Positions 1 through 6,582 of a stretch of DNA of 10,311 bases are shown piece by piece. The position numbers and the translations under genes are program-made. This DNA is from Candidatus Cloacimonadota bacterium. Its GTDB lineage: Bacteria > Cloacimonadota > Cloacimonadia > Cloacimonadales > TCS61. The stretch is taken from the NCBI GenBank assembly GCA_023133395.1, contig JAGLWO010000211.1, positions 1 to 10,311 of the forward strand, given 5' to 3'. Within the stretch, counting starts at the first letter, position 1, and each line of letters starts with the position of its first letter. Under the pieces are notes generated by a model. It ran no database searches, was not told the origin of the DNA, and saw only the letters and a program-made list of their open reading frames with translations.

Positions 1-313
1 CGATTATACAGGCATCTTCAATTTTGCATCCATGTAACATGACCCTGTGACCAATCGTTACATCACTACCAATCACAGTAGGAAACCCATCACTCATATC
101 TTCCTTCTTATAATGTGAAACATGGATCATGCTAAGGTCCTGCACATTGCTTCTGTCACCAATCTTTATGTAATGAACATCTCCCCTGATCACAACACCA
201 AACCAGATAGAACAATCATTCCCAATTTCACAACGACCGATAATATCAGCTGTTGGAGCAATAAACGTGTTTTTACCTATTTTAGGTGTAAATTCTTTAT
301 AACTTAAAATCAT
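1..313 (-). CDS. Gamma-class carbonic anhydrase family protein (partial, C-terminus outside window)
   Basis: Reading leftwards from ATG at 313-311, 104 codons are visible before the window edge. The translation is a left-handed beta-helix (hexapeptide repeat) protein of the gamma carbonic anhydrase/YrdA/PaaY type. It shows I-G-x-x repeats, the RGD segment (R43-D45), N56-V-Q58-D and three histidines at the usual zinc positions: H64 (in MIHVSH), H89 (IGH) and H94 (LHGC). Family members run to about 170-180 residues, so roughly the last 70 are missing. The gene starts 10 bases after the rnhC stop codon and is the fourth gene of the minus-strand operon. The zinc ligands are intact, so either CO2 hydration or an acyl-CoA-type side activity is possible; the family is often annotated without a proven reaction. 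Confidence 0.9.
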   Translation of the reverse strand, partial: MILSYKEFTPKIGKNTFIAPTADIIGRCEIGNDCSIWFGVVIRGDVHYIKIGDRSNVQDLSMIHVSHYKKEDMSDGFPTVIGSDVTIGHRVMLHGCKIEDACII

Positions 314-323
314 GTTTTTTTAG

Positions 324-1226
324 CTATATCTGCTCATAAGTTTTGAAATGGATTTTTGCTACTTCGTTTAATTTTTCTTTACTGTATTTTTTTACAAATT
401 CCCTGGCAATTCCCAGAACTTTTTCAGAAGCACCTTTAGGAAATTCAATTCCAAACTTTTCGGAAAGATCACGAATCCCATTCAGGAAATGAAAACGCGC
501 AATAATCGAAGCGGAAGCTACTGCCAGGTCTTCTTCTGCTTTGATCTGATGTTGTAAACTAATGTTCTTTAAATCTTTCAAAGACGATAACAGTGTTTTA
601 TCGCTGGCAAATTTATCAACTACAGCTCCTTCAAAATTGTGTTTTTCCTTCAGGTTTAAAATAACCCTGGCGTGCATCCAGGATAACAGTTCGTTCAGTT
701 TTTTGTTTTGTTCTTTAAACTTCTTATACAGCTCATTGTACTTTGATGGACTTAAAATTATGATCTCAATATTATCAAAGAATTCTGCATAAAGTCTTTT
801 TGCTATTTTAATTATTTCTTTATCTTGCAGAAGTTTGGAATCCTTCACTCCGATCTCTCTTAATTTTGTAAGAACCTTGTCAGTAGCGATGAATCCACAG
901 ACTACAAGCGGACCGAAAAAATCTCCTTTCCCCGACTCATCAGTTCCAGCCCAGGTTTTCCATTTATGTGGTACAATCTTAGGATCAACCTTCAAATTCA
1001 GAATTTTCTGTAAAACCGGTCTAAGCTTATTGTTCGGAGATCCTCCTATTACTGTGGAGATACCCTTTTTCTTTGAGTAGTAGATATTCAAAGGTATTTC
1101 TTCATCTTCTTTGGAAAATTGCAGTTGAACTCCAAAATCGATTACTTTCTCATCAGAGACTATGAGACCATTCTTTTTTGTTTCAGTAAGAAGTTTTACA
1201 ATAAACTCTGATAATTCTGTTCTCAT
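324..1226 (-). CDS. rnhC: Ribonuclease HIII
   Basis: A 300-residue protein of full length for RNase HIII, which cleaves the RNA strand of RNA-DNA hybrids. Residues about 1-85 match the N-terminal substrate-binding extension typical of type HIII. The catalytic domain starts at about 90 with the diagnostic T95-DESGKGD-F motif (D96, E97). It continues with V203-D204-K-F and the A230-EED-x3-ASASIIAR segment; D96, E97, D204 and D233 are the likely DEDD metal ligands. The long N-terminal extension and the DESGKGD form of the motif separate it from RNase HII (RnhB). The ATG overlaps the stop codon of the upstream gene (ATGA at 1226-1223), and a GAGGAG ribosome-binding sequence lies inside the end of that gene, so the two are probably translationally coupled. 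Confidence 0.95.
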   Translation of the reverse strand: MRTELSEFIVKLLTETKKNGLIVSDEKVIDFGVQLQFSKEDEEIPLNIYYSKKKGISTVIGGSPNNKLRPVLQKILNLKVDPKIVPHKWKTWAGTDESGKGDFFGPLVVCGFIATDKVLTKLREIGVKDSKLLQDKEIIKIAKRLYAEFFDNIEIIILSPSKYNELYKKFKEQNKKLNELLSWMHARVILNLKEKHNFEGAVVDKFASDKTLLSSLKDLKNISLQHQIKAEEDLAVASASIIARFHFLNGIRDLSEKFGIEFPKGASEKVLGIAREFVKKYSKEKLNEVAKIHFKTYEQI

Positions 1227-1750
1227 CTCTCCTCGATTATAACGTTTCCAAAAACAACATCAACATCCAATCTCAGGTAGTTCTCACCTTCAACATAACT
1301 TTCGGTTTTATAGACATAATCACCGAAAAAGCTGACATTTCCTTTGGGTAGTTTACTATCACCAAAAACTGTGCTGATCTTGATTTTCACAGGCATTTCA
1401 GGATTGATATAAATAATTCCTGAGCCGAAAATCACGTTGATCTCTACCTTTGCGCTCTTCTCAGCAATATCAAAATCTCGTAAGTCAATTGAACTTTTAC
1501 CGAAAATCACGTTATATTCACTTCCCGATTCCAGGGATTCGATGCGTGACTCACTGAATATGGTCGTACTTCGACTTGCCCTGATTCCAAAACCACCAAA
1601 AAGCAGTTTCGCTCCAAAATAGATAAGCAATAAAGCAAAAGCTATTCGAAATAATGGAATATCGATTTTAAAAACTGCTTTTAACACAATTGTTAATCCT
1701 AACAGAACTAACAAAACTCCCCAAAATAATCCGCTAAAGAAAAAATGCAT
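1223..1750 (-). CDS. LiaF-like two-helix membrane protein (DUF5668 plus cell-wall-active-antibiotics-response domain)
   Basis: About 175 residues. Two hydrophobic helices at about 5-27 and 33-52 form a short hairpin like the LiaF transmembrane domain. The rest is a beta-rich domain in which a V/T-(I/V)-F-G motif recurs: N-V-I-F-G near 80 and 105, T-V-F-G near 128 and V-V-F-G near 166, with a further F-F-G near 142. This is the pattern of the LiaF C-terminal beta-solenoid domain found in envelope-stress proteins. The role here is unknown; there is no LiaRS-type two-component pair in view. Start: a GTG at 1756 overlaps the upstream TAG, but the GGGAGGAG ribosome-binding site sits only a few bases from it. 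The ATG at 1750, 8 bases further on, has ideal spacing and was chosen. Second gene of the operon; its end overlaps rnhC. Confidence 0.8.
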   Translation of the reverse strand: MHFFFSGLFWGVLLVLLGLTIVLKAVFKIDIPLFRIAFALLLIYFGAKLLFGGFGIRASRSTTIFSESRIESLESGSEYNVIFGKSSIDLRDFDIAEKSAKVEINVIFGSGIIYINPEMPVKIKISTVFGDSKLPKGNVSFFGDYVYKTESYVEGENYLRLDVDVVFGNVIIEER

Positions 1751-1755
1751 TTTCA

Positions 1756-2802
1756 CTACTCCTCCCTTGATATTTTATCAAGTAAATTATCTATTCTTTC
1801 TCTAATTTTTTCATACGTTTCCCTGTAAAAATATATTTCCAATCCATAAGGATCATCAACATCGATTTGATAACCTGTGAATTCGGATAAAGTAAAAACT
1901 TTGTTTTCTATGTTGGGAAAATAATCCAGAAGGTATAATTTATGTTGTATCGTCATTGTTAATACCAACCAACTATCCAATATCAATTCCTCATTGATCT
2001 GGGTAGAAATATGTTTTGAAGCATCTATTTCGTTTTCTTTTAAGACTTTTTCTGAATTCTCCGAAATTTGCCTTCCTCCATTTAAAAATCCCGCAGACTT
2101 TACACAAAACGAAAGCTTGTTTTTCTGGATGAGTGTTTTTAAATAAAATTCTGCCATGGGGCTGCGGCAGATATTAGCTGTGCAGATAAACAATATCTGT
2201 GGGTTTTCAAATGACCTTTTAATATTATCAAAAGTTATTTTACCTTCCCGGATGCAAGTTAATTTCGCATCAGTACAATCAATGACCGTTGAAGGAACTG
2301 AACTTTGCGCTTTAATATCTCCGGGAATAACAGCAAAATCGAACCAATCGCTTTTCTGGTCTATAATATCTTTAACTTTCTTATAAGGAACTTCTTCAGA
2401 TAGATTTATGCTGGTACTTACAATTGGCTTGTCTATCTTTTTAATAAACTCCCTGAGAAATGAACTTGTCGGGATCCTGAATGCTACCTTTTGATTTTGA
2501 GAAACTAATTTAAATTTATCTTCAGGATCATTTAATATTATGGATAACTCACCGGGCCAGTATTGCTGTAATAATCTTCTTATTTTTGGATGATATCTTA
2601 TTTTGTATCTTTCCAACCAATCAATCTCAGGGATTAAAACAATATAACCTTTTCCCTGATTTCGTTTTTTTAGAATATCAATTTTTTTTACTGCAACTTC
2701 ACTGAAAGCAGAGCAGCCAACGCCGAACATACTGCCAGTATGATGCAAAAAAACTGCATCTTCAAAATATTTTACTTTTGAAATTTTATCGTAAATTTTC
2801 AT
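1756..2802 (-). CDS. Fusion protein: Sua5/YrdC/TsaC domain + low-molecular-weight protein-tyrosine-phosphatase domain
   Basis: A 348-residue two-domain protein. Residues about 5-195 match the YrdC/TsaC fold, which makes threonylcarbamoyl-AMP for the t6A37 tRNA modification. It has a TsaC-like F26-GVGC stretch, K45-x-R47 and S129-T-S131-I-N133, the counterparts of the KxR and SxN substrate residues. The usual T-(D/E)-T before Y/F-G-x-G is changed to T-G-S-M. Residues about 202-345 are a complete LMW-PTP domain: the P-loop C207-TANIC-R213-S and a late D316-D317-P318 with the general-acid aspartate. The P-loop has Ile (I211) where arginine phosphatases of the YwlE type have Thr, which favours tyrosine phosphatase specificity (inference). 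In Bacillus the separate ywlC and ywlE genes are close neighbours; here equivalent domains are one polypeptide. First gene of the operon. Confidence 0.9.
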   Translation of the reverse strand: MKIYDKISKVKYFEDAVFLHHTGSMFGVGCSAFSEVAVKKIDILKKRNQGKGYIVLIPEIDWLERYKIRYHPKIRRLLQQYWPGELSIILNDPEDKFKLVSQNQKVAFRIPTSSFLREFIKKIDKPIVSTSINLSEEVPYKKVKDIIDQKSDWFDFAVIPGDIKAQSSVPSTVIDCTDAKLTCIREGKITFDNIKRSFENPQILFICTANICRSPMAEFYLKTLIQKNKLSFCVKSAGFLNGGRQISENSEKVLKENEIDASKHISTQINEELILDSWLVLTMTIQHKLYLLDYFPNIENKVFTLSEFTGYQIDVDDPYGLEIYFYRETYEKIRERIDNLLDKISREE

Positions 2803-2871
2803 CCTTTTCTCTCAAATATATTGAATAAACAAAAAAAGAATGATTTATTAGGCAAGCATTTTATAAAATAT

Positions 2872-2877
2872 TTGACA
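2872..2877 (+). promoter_or_regulatory. Possible -35 box (TTGACA) upstream of the cassette region
   Basis: A perfect TTGACA, but no -10 box lies at 16-18 bases: TATAGT (2889-2894) is too near and TTAAAAT is too far. A near -35 (TTGTCA) reads on the minus strand at the same place and could serve the tsaC-fusion operon. The position, just outside the first cassette boundary, would suit transcription into the array. Weak. Confidence 0.2.
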
Positions 2878-2924
2878 AATAAAATCAGTATAGTCTTTTT
2901 AAAATGTAAGTTTTAAATAAACCT

Positions 2925-2949
2925 ATCCAATCGGAGTTGCGTGTTATGA
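2925..2949 (+). other. attC/attI-like half-site at the left edge of the cassette array
   Basis: The stretch ending in GTGTTATGA resembles the right halves of the two fuller attC sites in this window: C-G-GAGTTG-CGTGTTA here against GGTGAGTTTTGGTGTTA at 5822 and GGTGAGCTAAGTCGTTA further left. The core-like heptamer is GTTATGA at 2943-2949. No matching left half (an AAC-ending heptamer followed by complementary sequence) was found upstream. It is therefore either an attI-like or secondary insertion site, or a decayed attC. It marks the likely start of cassette 1. Confidence 0.4.
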
Positions 2950-2971
2950 AGCGAAGATATAAGGATATTAT

Positions 2972-2988
2972 ACTGCGAGCTTCGCAGT
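2972..2988. repeat. Short perfect hairpin in the leader of cassette 1
   Basis: ACTGCGA and TCGCAGT form a 7-bp perfect stem around a GCT loop, 50 bases before the TTG start of the HEPN-like gene. The left flank also contains GCGAAG (2951-2956), which could pair with CTTCGC inside the hairpin, giving alternative folds. It is not followed by a T-run, so it is not a terminator. Role unknown. Confidence 0.4.
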
Positions 2989-3038
2989 TGATTACGATGT
3001 TTTACAGCATGAAACCAATATAATAATGAGGGCAGACT

Positions 3039-3893
3039 TTGAACCCACTCAACACTCCGGTATATGATCTTTTCTATCATCTAAATACTCTTAATGGCTT
3101 ACTATTCACTCTTGAAAATCAATTAAACAATTTTGAAAAATTTTACAAAGATTCCATTTCAAAAACATCCTTCGACATATCGAATATTTTCTCTGGGACA
3201 TCCCTCGTAATAAGAGATTTAACAGAATGGCCGGAAGGTGGTTGGGCTAGATATTATCCTTCAGGTAAATTTTCATCCAAGGGTGAGGAATATTTCGAAC
3301 TGATTAGAGTGTTACTGGCACGTGAGTCAGCTTGGACAGTTTCACAGGCTTATGAAGCTTTCGAAATATTTCTAAAAGATCTTTCATCAACACTTCTTTT
3401 TAAAAATCAACAAATGGCAGAAACAAAAAAGGTTAAGAAATTTAAATCAGATTCAAGAAGTAACAATATGGCTCAGAATTGCATTATTTTTTGGAGAAAG
3501 TACCTTGACTACCATTACAAAACAAACACCAAAAAGCTAAAACTCCTACGAAAAATATGCCCGGATATATCTAAAGGTGAAACAGAAAATAATCGAGTTG
3601 TTGACTTAACTGATTGGTTTATTGTGGTTGAGGAAATACGGCACAGTGCAACTCATTCCAATTTTGTAATAAAAACAAGCAGGATGAAAAACTGGTCTAA
3701 AGCCAAACGAGAAATGTTGAAAAAATATTTTCCTGGAATCAACATCGAACAAGGCTACAGACTGAATATAACAAGCGAGAATGCAAAATATTGTCTTAAG
3801 CTTTTTTCGGAATATTCATTCCAAATATACAAATTCCTTTCGATTTCGAGAGGGTATGATTGGAATATTTTGAAAAAGAAAGAAGAAAAATAG
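3039..3893 (+). CDS. HEPN-like protein of unknown function (integron-cassette gene)
   Basis: 284 residues, soluble, mostly helical in composition, with no signal peptide. I do not recognise a named family. The one suggestive motif is R201-HSAT-H206 in the segment VVEEIRHSATHS, which fits the R-x4-6-H signature of HEPN-superfamily ribonucleases and nucleic-acid-binding helices. Such proteins are common in toxin-antitoxin and phage-defence systems, but the assignment is tentative. The start is a TTG at 3039 with GAGGG six bases upstream; the in-frame ATG at 3009 is cut off by a TAA at 3021. The stop is only two bases before the attC-like site at 3896, the normal layout of an integron cassette gene. 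A separate HEPN/MNT partner gene is not adjacent. Confidence 0.75.
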   Translation: MNPLNTPVYDLFYHLNTLNGLLFTLENQLNNFEKFYKDSISKTSFDISNIFSGTSLVIRDLTEWPEGGWARYYPSGKFSSKGEEYFELIRVLLARESAWTVSQAYEAFEIFLKDLSSTLLFKNQQMAETKKVKKFKSDSRSNNMAQNCIIFWRKYLDYHYKTNTKKLKLLRKICPDISKGETENNRVVDLTDWFIVVEEIRHSATHSNFVIKTSRMKNWSKAKREMLKKYFPGINIEQGYRLNITSENAKYCLKLFSEYSFQIYKFLSISRGYDWNILKKKEEK

Positions 3894-3895
3894 CT

Positions 3896-3976
3896 GTACA
3901 ACAATCGCATCAACTCGTAAAGTCAAAAGCTGTGCTTCGCTTCACTTTTGGCTGCCGGTGAGCTAAGTCGTTATAG
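3896..3976 (+). other. attC recombination site of an integron gene cassette (cassette 1)
   Basis: About 81 bases of imperfect inverted repeat directly after the stop codon. The left simple site is GTACAAC (3896-3902) followed by AATCGCATCAACTCG. The right part is GCCGGTGAGCTAAGTC followed by the core GTTATAG (3970-3976). The outer ends pair (TACAAC with GTTATA), and an inner stem pairs AGTCAAAAG with CTTTTGGCT with one wobble. The layout (AAC-ending heptamer, complementary arms with unpaired bases, GTT-starting heptamer) is that of attC sites folded as single strands by integron integrases. Orientation matches a plus-strand cassette gene. Confidence 0.8.
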
Positions 3977-4002
3977 TGCTGAGAAATATGAGGTGATAAA
4001 AA

Positions 4003-5745
4003 ATGAGTTATAATTTAATTGAAGTTGGCAAAGCACAAGCTTATTGGAACGTCTCTGGTACGCGTATTTTAAAATATACTGTTGAAATGTATCACGAAGG
4101 TCTTAATGATCATAAACTTATTTCTGCTCCAGAAATTGATATGTTGGAGAATAAAGTTAAACTTCAAGAACAGAAATGGGTTGAAAAATGGGAAAAACTT
4201 GAGCTAAAAAGCAAAATTTCTGAAGAGAAAGAAGCAAATATTGAAGAAGCTAAAAGTAGAACAGAAGAAGCTAAAAAAGCTTTAGAGGAAATAGAGAATT
4301 TGCTTATTCATACTCTATCAATAGATGATACAGTAGATTGGGAATTATTAAAAAAAACAGATAAATTTCCGGAAGAGAAGCCTAGTAAACCACCCAAGGA
4401 ACCATACAAAGAATATCCTTCTCGACCAGACAAAAACTCAGAAAAATTCATTCCAAATTTTACATTCTTCGAAAAAATAATTAAATCGAAAAAAGAGCGC
4501 AAAATACAGGAATATGAGCAAAAATATTCTAATGCAATTTCAGAATGGGAAAAAGAAAAAATATTGATTAATACTTACAATACCGACATTGATAAAGAAT
4601 ATAAAAAACGGTTTAAAAAATGGGAAAAAGAAGTTGTTGAGTGGGAAGAACGGAAAGAAACTTATTATAATCAACAGTTAAGTTTTAATCAAAAAATTGA
4701 TGAGATGAAACAATCTTATTTTGAAAAAGATATTAATTCTATTGTCGAATATTGTGAAATGGTTTTAAATAACTCTAAATACCCTGTTTCTTTTCCACAA
4801 AATTTTGAGTTGGAATATAATCCAAATAACAGAATATTAATTATAGAATATCAATTGCCATCACTCGATGTATTTCCAACGATAAAAGAAGTAAAATATA
4901 TTGCAACACATAAAGAATTAAAAGAATCTTGCATATCAGAATCTCAACTTAATAAAATGTTTGATGAATCAATTTATAAAATAACATTACGTACAATTCA
5001 CGAATTATTTGAAGCAGATTCTGCTAATGCAATTGAAGCAGTGTCTTTTAATGGTTGGGTTAAATCTATAAATAAGGCTACTGGTAAAGAGGAGAATAAT
5101 TGTATTTTGACAATTCAGGTAAAAAAAGATGAATTTTTAGAAATAGATTTATCACGGATAGACCCTAAAATATGTTTTAAAAATTTAAAGGGAGTAGCAA
5201 GCAGTAAACTTAGTAGTCTTACACCAGTTCAGCCAATATTGCAACTTAGTAAAACAGATAAAAGATTTGTTGATAGTTATGATGTAGCAGATTCAGTAGA
5301 TAATTCAACAAACCTTGCAGCGATGAATTGGGAAGATTTCGAACATTTGATTAGAGAATTATTTGAAAAGGAATTCAAATCAAGTGGTGGAGAGGTTAAA
5401 GTTACACAAGCCAGCAGAGATGGTGGGGTTGATGCTATAGCTTTTGACCCGGACCCGATTAGAGGTGGCAAGATTGTAATTCAAGCAAAAAGGTACACAA
5501 ATACAGTCGGAATAGCAGCAGTAAGAGATTTATATGGCACTGTTGTAAATGAAGGAGCCACAAAAGGAATTCTAGTTACAACTGCAGATTATGGTCCTGA
5601 TGCATATCAATTTGCAAAAGATAAACCTCTTACATTGTTGAATGGTTCGAATTTGTTACATTTACTTGAAAAACACGGTCATCATGCAAAAATAGATATA
5701 AGAGAAGCAAAGAAAATATTAGCAGAGCAAGAAAAAAACAAGTAG
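4003..5745 (+). CDS. Coiled-coil protein with C-terminal Mrr-type restriction endonuclease domain
   Basis: 580 residues. Residues about 45-100 and 160-240 are charged, heptad-like coiled coil, separated by a proline-rich linker (about 122-145, K-P-P-K-E-P-type). A middle region of about 250-410 is not recognised. Residues about 440-560 form a Mrr_cat (PD-(D/E)xK) nuclease domain. It starts with N442-WEDFEHLIRELF, then has D473-GGV-D477 and Q494-A-K496-R-Y, the catalytic Asp and Q-x-K, followed by a helix typical of the fold. Mrr-like enzymes cut modified or foreign DNA without a methyltransferase partner, so a phage or plasmid defence role is likely (inference). A near-perfect ribosome-binding site, GAGGTGAT, lies about 5 bases before the ATG. 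The stop is four bases before an attC-like site, so this is an integron cassette gene. Confidence 0.88.
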   Translation: MSYNLIEVGKAQAYWNVSGTRILKYTVEMYHEGLNDHKLISAPEIDMLENKVKLQEQKWVEKWEKLELKSKISEEKEANIEEAKSRTEEAKKALEEIENLLIHTLSIDDTVDWELLKKTDKFPEEKPSKPPKEPYKEYPSRPDKNSEKFIPNFTFFEKIIKSKKERKIQEYEQKYSNAISEWEKEKILINTYNTDIDKEYKKRFKKWEKEVVEWEERKETYYNQQLSFNQKIDEMKQSYFEKDINSIVEYCEMVLNNSKYPVSFPQNFELEYNPNNRILIIEYQLPSLDVFPTIKEVKYIATHKELKESCISESQLNKMFDESIYKITLRTIHELFEADSANAIEAVSFNGWVKSINKATGKEENNCILTIQVKKDEFLEIDLSRIDPKICFKNLKGVASSKLSSLTPVQPILQLSKTDKRFVDSYDVADSVDNSTNLAAMNWEDFEHLIRELFEKEFKSSGGEVKVTQASRDGGVDAIAFDPDPIRGGKIVIQAKRYTNTVGIAAVRDLYGTVVNEGATKGILVTTADYGPDAYQFAKDKPLTLLNGSNLLHLLEKHGHHAKIDIREAKKILAEQEKNK

Positions 5746-5749
5746 AGCA

Positions 5750-5822
5750 CTATAACAAATCGCTGCAAATGACCGCTATTCCACTGGCGCTTCATAGTGG
5801 CAGGTGAGTTTTGGTGTTAGAA
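5750..5822 (+). other. attC recombination site of an integron gene cassette (cassette 2)
   Basis: About 73 bases directly after the nuclease stop codon. Left heptamer CTATAAC (5750-5756), then AAATCGCTGCAAATGACC; right arm GGCAGGTGAGTTTTGGT, ending in GTTAGAA (5816-5822). TAACA (5753-5757) pairs with TGTTA (5815-5819). CCGCTAT (5773-5779) pairs with ATAGTGG with one wobble, leaving a loop around CACTGGCGCTTC. Size, orientation and the bulged-stem plan match attC sites and the sister site at 3896-3976, although the two differ in most internal bases, as attC sites of different cassettes usually do. Confidence 0.8.
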
Positions 5823-5873
5823 TGATTGGAAATGCAACGATTTTTTCTAAACTTAATGTTGTGGAGGTAATAT

Positions 5874-6371
5874 ATGAAAATGGTAAATCTTCTAATTCTA
5901 CTTTATATCTTACTTTTACTAATATCATGTAGCAATGTTAATGAACCTAATAACCCTACTACTCAAATTCTTCCAGAACCAGAAAAAGAAGGTTATGTAA
6001 ATATCAGCACTGCTGAATCTATGCTTTGTGGTCAGGATACAATAACAATTAACTTAATTTCTTATCTGAATCCTATTAAATTTAACTTACCAAGATACAA
6101 TGGAAATCTAAATAAGCTAGTGCTTTCAAAGAGACTGGAGAAAATGGATACAGGTGATTACACTTATAATGCAGGAGTTTACGAAGTATGGTTTAATCAA
6201 ACCATTAGTGATGGTTTGCAAGATGAACTTGAAATGTTACAAAATCCAATTATTCTTTTAATTCATAATGTTACCGCTTACCTTGTTTATTTACCCATAA
6301 ATGGTGCTGTTCTTAAAGCAATCTATTTTACTGCTGAATCAGAAAATGATGTTGAATACTATAGCATTTAA
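5874..6371 (+). CDS. Small lipoprotein of unknown function (integron-cassette gene)
   Basis: 165 residues. A type II signal peptide is clear: M-K, a leucine/isoleucine-rich core (about 4-18) and the lipobox L-I-S-C with Cys19 as the predicted lipidation site, followed by an asparagine/proline-rich linker. The remainder is beta-type and matches no family I recognise. GGAGG lies 6 bases before the ATG at 5874. The gene begins 51 bases after the attC core at 5816-5822, as expected for the next cassette, but its own downstream attC is missing or badly degenerate: the sequence after the stop runs into a fragment of an envC tail. A surface-exposed or periplasmic role is inferred from the lipobox only. 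Confidence 0.75.
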   Translation: MKMVNLLILLYILLLLISCSNVNEPNNPTTQILPEPEKEGYVNISTAESMLCGQDTITINLISYLNPIKFNLPRYNGNLNKLVLSKRLEKMDTGDYTYNAGVYEVWFNQTISDGLQDELEMLQNPIILLIHNVTAYLVYLPINGAVLKAIYFTAESENDVEYYSI

Positions 6372-6403
6372 AAAACAAGAAAATAAGATAACATAAGAAG
6401 ACA

Positions 6404-6448
6404 AGGATTTACAGGAGTTCCTCGTTTTCTCAGTTCAAAATGCAGGTG
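6404..6448 (-). pseudogene. Fragment of an EnvC/M23 peptidase C-terminal tail (copy A)
   Basis: On the minus strand the 45 bases encode HLHFELRKRGTPVNP, the conserved HxH motif and tail of M23/LytM proteins. The intact envC at 7837-8937 has CLHFELRKRGTPVNP in the same place. The reading breaks at both ends: left of it the PLDYLE end is replaced by unrelated residues, and right of it there is no GSTG-x-GP lead-in. It differs from the intact gene at scattered bases and keeps the canonical first His (CAC), so it is an old copy or comes from another M23 gene. Confidence 0.7.
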
Positions 6449-6506
6449 AATTAAGTCGGTAAATTTACACTTCTAATTACAAATTATTTCAATAAGATTT
6501 TTTCAA

Positions 6507-6512
6507 TTGACA
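6507..6512 (+). promoter_or_regulatory. Possible -35 box (TTGACA) for the asparaginase gene
   Basis: Perfect TTGACA about 70 bases before the asparaginase ATG, within TTGACAAAATAACT, which resembles TTGACAAATAAAAT at 2872. No convincing -10 box was found at normal spacing, so only the hexamer is offered. Confidence 0.25.
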
Positions 6513-6582
6513 AAATAACTACCTCAAAAAGAAAAACATGCAAAATTAATAAAAAAAAGTTCTTTCTTAAAGAGGAGAAGTC

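Noticed and set aside
562..1080. Plus-strand ORFs within rnhC and similar overlapping frames elsewhere
   Set aside because: They overlap well-supported genes on the other strand and show no domain, ribosome-binding site or plausible composition.
2000..4000. Integron integrase gene next to the left end of the array
   Set aside because: Neither strand near 2803-3038 encodes a tyrosine recombinase; the adjacent minus-strand gene is clearly TsaC plus LMW phosphatase.
4003..5745. Classical restriction-modification system
   Set aside because: No methyltransferase or specificity subunit is encoded nearby; the Mrr domain fits a type IV-like or stand-alone nuclease.
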